This document shows positions 1-2,857 of a DNA stretch of 5,125 nt, piece by piece. The notes under the pieces were generated by a model. It searched no databases. It was not told where the DNA came from and was given only the letters and a program-made list of their open reading frames with translations. Origin of the DNA: CAVPEW01 sp050247895 (lineage in GTDB: Bacteria; Actinomycetota; Acidimicrobiia; Acidimicrobiales; VFJN01); assembly GCA_050247895.1 (NCBI GenBank), contig JBFWTJ010000260.1, forward strand, positions 1 to 5,125, written 5' to 3'. Both the position numbers and the translations under genes were made by a program. Each line of letters begins with the position of its first letter. Within the stretch, counting starts at the first letter, position 1.

Positions 1-486
1 GAGGATGCCGCCGGCGCCGGCGAAGCCCGACCAGATGCCCACGGCCCGGGCCCGCTCCTCGGCCGGGAAGCTCGAGGTGATGACCGACAGGGTGACGGGC
101 ATGATCATCGCGGCGGCGACGCCGGCCAGGATCCGGGCCACCAGCAGCACGCCGGTCGAGCCGGCGAAGCCGGCCATGCCGTTGGCCAGCACGAACAGGG
201 CCAGCCCGGCGACGAGCACGGGCTTGCGGCCCCACCGGTCGCCGATGGCGCCGATCGGCAGGAGGAGGGCGGCGAGCGCCATCGTGTAGCCGTTGATGAT
301 CCACAGGAGCTGGCCCTGGGATGCGCCCAGGTCGAGCGCCAGGTCCTGCTGGGCGACGTTGAGGCCCGACACCGAGGCGACCACCGCGATGAGGGCGGCG
401 CACATGGCGACGAGGATGTTGCGCTGCCGGCGATGGTCCGTGACGATGTCGACCGCGGCGACGGCAGGGGGGGTCGCTGTTTCCAC
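1..486 (-). CDS. MFS drug exporter, DHA2 (EmrB/QacA) type, N-terminal part
   Basis: The first 162 codons of an MFS transporter are present; the gene continues past the left edge. Translation starts at GTG (486-484), with GGAG (495-492) five bases upstream. After a hydrophilic start of about 23 residues come hydrophobic segments at roughly 24-44, 60-81, 88-108 and 112-136, and a fifth begins near 147. MFS motif A is visible between TM2 and TM3 as GDRWGRK (82-88), and a motif-B-like Arg118 lies in TM4. The stretch around 139-153 (SSFPAEERARAVGIW) is typical of 14-TM DHA2 proton-driven drug exporters. The TM1 motif (SGLNVAQQDLA, 40-50) lacks the usual Asp and Pro of the family pattern LDxTxVNVALP. 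It lies divergent from a TetR gene, so substrate-induced derepression is likely. Substrate unknown; family call firm. Confidence 0.92.
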   Translation of the reverse strand, partial: METATPPAVAAVDIVTDHRRQRNILVAMCAALIAVVASVSGLNVAQQDLALDLGASQGQLLWIINGYTMALAALLLPIGAIGDRWGRKPVLVAGLALFVLANGMAGFAGSTGVLLVARILAGVAAAMIMPVTLSVITSSFPAEERARAVGIWSGFAGAGGIL

Positions 487-502
487 GTGGGCTCCGTTCG
501 GT

Positions 503-519
503 CCGGGGTGAAGCCCCGG
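503..519 (-). promoter_or_regulatory. Leader hairpin in front of the MFS gene
   Basis: A perfect 6-bp inverted repeat (CCGGGG / CCCCGG, loop 509-513) lies between the palindromic operator and the Shine-Dalgarno of the MFS gene. If transcription of that gene starts near the operator, this hairpin would form in its short 5' leader, eight bases before GGAG. It could act as an attenuator or stabilise the mRNA, or be a chance palindrome in GC-rich DNA. Confidence 0.4.
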
Positions 520-525
520 TCGTGC

Positions 526-531
526 TAGATT
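526..531 (+). promoter_or_regulatory. Possible -10 element of the tetR promoter
   Basis: TAGATT fits the TANNNT pattern of actinobacterial sigma-70-type -10 boxes. Transcription would then begin inside the palindromic operator about seven bases downstream, which suits repression by the encoded TetR protein. No convincing -35 element is seen upstream. Alternatives downstream are TATCGT (545-550) and TACTGT (550-555); on the minus strand TACGAT (551-546) could serve the MFS gene. Confidence 0.3.
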
Positions 532-554
532 CAGTACCGAACGGTATCGTACTG
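532..554. promoter_or_regulatory. Nested palindromic TetR operator between the divergent genes
   Basis: Two inverted repeats are superimposed. The outer one is CAGTAC (532-537) and GTACTG (549-554), perfect 6-bp arms 11 bases apart. The inner one is TACCG-AA-CGGTA (535-546), perfect 5-bp arms around a 2-base centre. Palindromes of the TACCG-NN-CGGTA kind are common operators of TetR-family repressors. It lies between the MFS start (486) and tetR start (586), so one bound repressor could shut both promoters. Overlapping offset palindromes could allow binding of two dimers. Binding by this particular TetR is inferred from position. Confidence 0.75.
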
Positions 555-585
555 TTTTGCGAGCGGTCGAGGGAAGGGATTTCTC

Positions 586-1188
586 GTGGGCCCGGCACCG
601 TCACCGACACACGCCGAGGACAGCACCGACGCACGGGTCGTCCGCACCCGGGCCGCGGTCCTGCGCGCCGCGACCGACCTGCTCGTGGAGGGTGGGCCGT
701 CCGCCGTCACCATCGACGCCGTCGTCGCCCGCTCGGGCGTGGCCAAGTCGACGATCTACCGCCACTGGGAGTCCCGCGACGACGTGCTGGTCGCGGTGGT
801 GCGCGGCTGCGCCCCCCGCATCGAGCCGCCCGAGCCCGAGCTGGGTTTCGAGGGCGGCCTCCGGCTCCTGGTCGACGAGTTCCGCCGGATGCTGGCCGAT
901 CCCGACTGGGCCCGGATCCTGCCCGCGCTGCTCGTCCTGAAGACCCACCAGGACGGCATCGCCGACCTCGAGCAGCAGCTCGAGGAGAACCAGGAGCACG
1001 CCATCGAGGCCGTGCTGCGCCGCGGCGTCGAGGAGGGCCACCTCGCCCCCGACTTCGACCTGGAGGAGGCGTCGGCGCTCATCGTCGGCCCCCTGCTGTT
1101 CGCCCACCTCGTGGGCAAGCCCCCCGTCGACGAGCGCCTCTGCCACCACGTCGTCGACGTGTTCCTCCGGACCCACGCCGCCGGCTAG
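586..1188 (+). CDS. TetR/AcrR-family transcriptional repressor
   Basis: A complete 200-residue protein, normal length for the family. The GTG start is supported by a purine-rich Shine-Dalgarno (AAGGGA, 574-579) six bases upstream. The DNA-binding domain covers about residues 18-68: helix 1 (RTRAAVLRAATDLLVE), then TIDAVVARSGVAKSTIYRHW (42-61) as the helix-turn-helix, followed by ESRDDVL, the usual TetR pattern. Residues 75-200 are the helical ligand-binding and dimerisation domain, which is poorly conserved and gives no clue to the ligand. It probably represses the divergent MFS exporter and itself from the operator at 532-554, releasing DNA when an exporter substrate or related molecule binds. 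A terminator-like structure follows the TAG stop at once. A first 17-residue extension rich in Pro and acidic residues precedes the HTH domain. Confidence 0.95.
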   Translation: MGPAPSPTHAEDSTDARVVRTRAAVLRAATDLLVEGGPSAVTIDAVVARSGVAKSTIYRHWESRDDVLVAVVRGCAPRIEPPEPELGFEGGLRLLVDEFRRMLADPDWARILPALLVLKTHQDGIADLEQQLEENQEHAIEAVLRRGVEEGHLAPDFDLEEASALIVGPLLFAHLVGKPPVDERLCHHVVDVFLRTHAAG

Positions 1189-1189
1189 G

Positions 1190-1248
1190 GCCGCGCCACC
1201 CCGATCCGCCCGTCCCCGCCGGACCCGCCGGACCGGGACGGGCGCGGC
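1190..1248 (+). terminator. Terminator-like structure after tetR
   Basis: The repeat CCCGTCCC (1209-1216) pairs perfectly with GGGACGGG (1235-1242). An alternative outer stem, GCCGCGCC (1190-1197) with GGCGCGGC (1241-1248), is also perfect but shares two bases with the inner one, so the two compete in part. It begins two bases after the tetR stop. There is no T-run, which is common for terminators in high-GC actinobacteria. The loop is an exact tandem duplication of nine bases (1217-1225 and 1226-1234). Confidence 0.6.
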
Positions 1249-1275
1249 TGCGAGCAGGCGCCGCCCGCACCGATC

Positions 1276-1287
1276 TACCGGTCGGTC
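1276..1287. promoter_or_regulatory. Second operator-like site (TACCG-GT-CGGTC)
   Basis: The arms match the inner operator at 535-546 (TACCG-AA-CGGTA) in nine of ten positions, differing only in the last base, with the same two-base centre. It sits inside a wider repeat ACCGA (1269-1273) / TCGGT (1282-1286). It may be a secondary site for the same TetR protein downstream of its own gene. A chance match in GC-rich DNA is quite possible. Confidence 0.3.
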
Positions 1288-1335
1288 GTGTCGCGCCCGC
1301 AACCCCCTCCGCCGGCGCGACCGCCTCCCGCGGCA

Positions 1336-1367
1336 GGTGCACCGGGCCTCCGCCCACCCGGTGCACC
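1336..1367. other. Perfect 11-bp hairpin in the gap after tetR
   Basis: GGTGCACCGGG (1336-1346) is followed, after a ten-base loop, by its exact reverse complement (1357-1367). The stem is long and fully paired. It lies in the 1189-1466 stretch, where I find no convincing gene on either strand. Possible roles are a second terminator, a processing site or a protein-binding palindrome; the sequence does not decide. Confidence 0.65.
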
Positions 1368-1393
1368 GGCCGACGGGCTCACTCCCGATCCCC

Positions 1394-1431
1394 CGGCGAA
1401 CGTGCCGCTCCCCTCGGCGGCACGTTCGTCG
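1394..1431. other. Perfect 12-bp hairpin, extendable to 15 bp
   Basis: CGAACGTGCCGC (1397-1408) pairs exactly with 1417-1428 across an eight-base loop. The stem extends outward through one G-T pair and two more Watson-Crick pairs, giving 15 pairs (1394-1408 with 1417-1431). It is the strongest hairpin in the window and ends 14 bases before the possible -10 box at 1446. It could terminate transcription coming from tetR before the next promoter, or be an operator for the small gene at 1467. Confidence 0.7.
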
Positions 1432-1445
1432 CGTCCGGGACCCGG

Positions 1446-1451
1446 TAGCCT
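1446..1451 (+). promoter_or_regulatory. Possible -10 element before the lipoprotein gene
   Basis: TAGCCT, in the context GGTAGCCT, fits the TANNNT pattern. It lies 15 bases before the GTG at 1467, so the transcript would have a leader of only about ten bases or fewer. The weak Shine-Dalgarno of that gene agrees with a near-leaderless message. The -35 position would fall in the right arm of the 1394-1431 hairpin; no clear -35 sequence is seen. Confidence 0.3.
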
Positions 1452-1466
1452 CGACGGCGAGCTCCC

Positions 1467-1802
1467 GTGCGGCGCGACGACCCGACCACCCCGGCCCTGG
1501 CGGCCCCCCTGCTGGCCACGCTGGCCGTGGTCGCGCTGCTCTGCGGCTGCGCCTTCGAACCGGCGCCCTCGGTCCTGCGCCCGGCGCCGGCCGAGGGCAC
1601 GACCGACGAGGCGGCGCCCGGCCCCCGGCCGGTCGACCGGATCCGCCAATTCGCCGAGCGCCGGACCGACCACGGGCCCCGCCGGCGCCGGCGTCACGCC
1701 ACCGGCCGAGCCGGCGCCTGCCGCCCGGCGACCTCGGCCCGGCGCACCGCCCGCCACCTGGGCCCGGTCCGCCGGGGGCCACCGGCGCACGCCGCGCCCT
1801 GA
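1467..1802 (+). CDS. Probable small lipoprotein, unknown function
   Basis: A 111-residue reading frame starts at GTG, the first start after an in-frame stop at 1446-1448. Residues 1-28 look like a lipoprotein signal: Arg2 and Arg3, a hydrophobic stretch at about 11-25, then the lipobox L-C-G-C with Cys28 as the lipidated residue. The mature part is Pro/Ala-rich with a short charged segment (VDRIRQFAERRTDHG, about 57-71). The remainder is Arg-rich (RRRRRH, 73-78) and low in complexity, which is unusual for a lipoprotein. Third codon positions are nearly all G or C over the whole frame, supporting coding here, although the other forward frames are also fairly GC3-rich in the second half. The Shine-Dalgarno is weak. 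No family recognised. It could be a decayed or frameshifted gene, or chance; the signal sequence is the main argument for it. Confidence 0.5.
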   Translation: MRRDDPTTPALAAPLLATLAVVALLCGCAFEPAPSVLRPAPAEGTTDEAAPGPRPVDRIRQFAERRTDHGPRRRRRHATGRAGACRPATSARRTARHLGPVRRGPPAHAAP

Positions 1803-1823
1803 ACGCCGCCGCACGGCGACCCA

Positions 1824-1847
1824 CGGCCGGCCCGACCCGGGCGGCCG
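1824..1847 (+). terminator. Terminator-like hairpin after the lipoprotein frame
   Basis: CGGCC (1824-1828) pairs with GGCCG (1843-1847) and GCCCG (1830-1834) pairs with CGGGC (1838-1842). This gives ten pairs with one bulged G (1829) and a three-base loop. It begins 22 bases after the stop at 1802. No T-run follows. If it works, the protease gene at 1920 needs its own promoter in the next 70 bases, and none is obvious. Confidence 0.45.
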
Positions 1848-1866
1848 ACCTCACTTCCCGATCTGC

Positions 1867-1883
1867 GGGGCCGACCCGGCCCC
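1867..1883. other. 6-bp hairpin upstream of the protease gene
   Basis: GGGGCC (1867-1872) and GGCCCC (1878-1883) are perfect reverse complements around a five-base loop. It lies 37 bases before the htpX-like start. The role is unknown, and short GC palindromes like this are expected by chance in such DNA. Confidence 0.35.
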
Positions 1884-1893
1884 CACTCGCCAC

Positions 1894-1906
1894 CTCCTAG
1901 AAGGAG
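1894..1906 (+). promoter_or_regulatory. Ribosome-binding region of the protease gene, with one SD in a hairpin
   Basis: AGGAG (1902-1906) pairs perfectly with CTCCT (1894-1898) over a three-base loop. This SD lies 13 bases before the ATG at 1920, which is too far to be ideal. A second purine-rich site, GAGGAA (1911-1916), lies only three bases before it. The two sites together probably drive initiation, and the small hairpin could moderate it. Confidence 0.4.
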
Positions 1907-1919
1907 CGCTGAGGAACCG

Positions 1920-2762
1920 ATGTTCCGCAACACCCTCAAGACCACCGTCCTGCTCGCCGGCCTGGGCGGGGTCATGGTCCTCGTCGGCTCGATGTTCGGC
2001 CGCGGCGGGGCCGTCGTCGGCCTGGTCCTGGCCCTGGCCATGGTCGGCTTCTCGTACTGGAAGAGCGATGCGCTCGCCGTGCGGGCCGCCCGGGCCGTGC
2101 CGGCCGACGAAGCGCAGTTCCCCGAGTACTGGGCGGTGATGCGCGAGCTCACCACCAAGGCCGGCATGCCGATGCCCAAGCTCTACGTCTCGCCCGAGCC
2201 CCAGCCCAACGCCTTCGCCACCGGCCGCAACCCGCAGCACGCCGCGGTGGCGGTGACCCAGGGCCTCCTCCAGGTGTGCACGTGGGACGAGATCCGTGGC
2301 GTGCTGGCCCACGAGCTGGGCCACGTGCGCAACCGTGACATCCTCATCGGCTCGGTGGCCGCGGCGGTGGCCACCGGCATCTCCTTCGCCGCCAACATGG
2401 CCATGTGGGGGGCGATGTTCGGCGGGAGCCGGAACGACGATGACGGGCCCAACCCCATCGTCATGCTGGCCACCGCGATCCTGGCCCCAGTCGCGGCCGG
2501 CCTGCTCCAGATGGCGCTGTCGCGCAGCCGCGAGTTCGAGGCCGACCGGTCGGGCGCCGAGCTGGTCGGGACCGGCGAGCCCCTGGCCCGGGCGCTCGAG
2601 AAGCTCGAGGCGTACGCGCAGCGCGTGCCGATGAACGTGGCCCCGGCGCAGGCCCAGGCCTACATCGTGAACCCGCTCACCGGGCGGCAGGTGTCGTTCG
2701 CCAACCTGTTCCGGACCCACCCGACCACCGCCGAGCGGGTGGCCCGGCTCCGCGCCCGCTGA
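1920..2762 (+). CDS. htpX: HtpX-type membrane zinc metalloprotease (M48B family)
   Basis: A complete 280-residue protein, close to the usual HtpX length. The zinc site is HELGH at 131-135 (His131 and His135 as ligands, Glu132 catalytic), with the third ligand Glu205 in the ExxxD motif EFEAD (205-209). The family signature NAFATGR lies at 97-103. Two N-terminal membrane segments (about 8-25 and 29-46) and two later ones (about 142-168 and 180-200) place the protein in the cytoplasmic membrane with the active site on the cytoplasmic side, as in known HtpX proteins. HtpX degrades misfolded or damaged membrane proteins, often under envelope stress. A 117-base gap with hairpins separates it from the lipoprotein frame, and a terminator-like hairpin follows. 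Every catalytic residue is present, so it should be active. Confidence 0.95.
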   Translation: MFRNTLKTTVLLAGLGGVMVLVGSMFGRGGAVVGLVLALAMVGFSYWKSDALAVRAARAVPADEAQFPEYWAVMRELTTKAGMPMPKLYVSPEPQPNAFATGRNPQHAAVAVTQGLLQVCTWDEIRGVLAHELGHVRNRDILIGSVAAAVATGISFAANMAMWGAMFGGSRNDDDGPNPIVMLATAILAPVAAGLLQMALSRSREFEADRSGAELVGTGEPLARALEKLEAYAQRVPMNVAPAQAQAYIVNPLTGRQVSFANLFRTHPTTAERVARLRAR

Positions 2763-2767
2763 TCGAC

Positions 2768-2802
2768 GGGGGCACCCGCGACTGTAAGGCGCGAGTGCCC
2801 CC
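2768..2802 (+). terminator. Terminator or attenuator hairpin after htpX
   Basis: GGGGGCAC (2768-2775) pairs with GTGCCCCC (2795-2802) and CGCG (2777-2780) with CGCG (2790-2793). The result is 12 pairs with one C/A mismatch and a nine-base loop. It begins five bases after the htpX stop. No T-run follows. Because no promoter is visible between it and the next gene, it may be a partial terminator (attenuator) rather than a full stop. Confidence 0.65.
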
Positions 2803-2807
2803 GAGGG

Positions 2808-2856
2808 TCGGTCCTCCAGAGAGGCAAGCCGCCTCGCGTCCCGCTGGGAGGACCGA
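2808..2856 (+). promoter_or_regulatory. 5' leader structure hiding the SD of the beta-helix gene
   Basis: TCGGTCCTCC (2808-2817) and GGAGGACCGA (2847-2856) are exact reverse complements, ten pairs. The right arm contains the Shine-Dalgarno GGGAGGA (2846-2852), five bases before the GTG at 2858. Inside lies a second hairpin, GAGGC (2821-2825) / GCCTC (2831-2835), and a minor one, GCG (2836-2838) / CGC (2842-2844), giving a possible three-way junction. The stem would block ribosome binding when closed. It does not match any riboswitch class I know; the conserved core of the c-di-GMP-I aptamer is absent. Confidence 0.6.
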
Positions 2857-2857
2857 A

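Noticed and set aside
522..1448. Plus-strand open frame overlapping tetR in another phase
   Set aside because: Its product is Arg/Pro-rich without motifs, while the 586-1188 frame gives an unmistakable TetR protein.
1660..1700. Definite frameshift in the small lipoprotein gene
   Set aside because: Other frames downstream do not give a clearly better protein, and GC3 stays high in the original frame, so a frameshift cannot be claimed from the sequence alone.
601..1893. Minus-strand open frame (430 codons) spanning tetR and the following gap
   Set aside because: It runs antisense to the clear TetR gene and then through hairpin-rich intergenic DNA. The product is Arg/Gly/Ala-rich low-complexity sequence, typical of a shadow frame.
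1288..2139. Plus-strand open frame running into htpX in a different phase
   Set aside because: It overlaps the first 220 bases of htpX out of frame, is Pro/Arg-rich throughout and contains no domain; poorer codon bias than the 1467 frame.
2808..2856. c-di-GMP-I or SAM-type riboswitch in the beta-helix leader
   Set aside because: GGCAAGCC superficially recalls these aptamers, but the remaining conserved core elements are missing and the element is too short.
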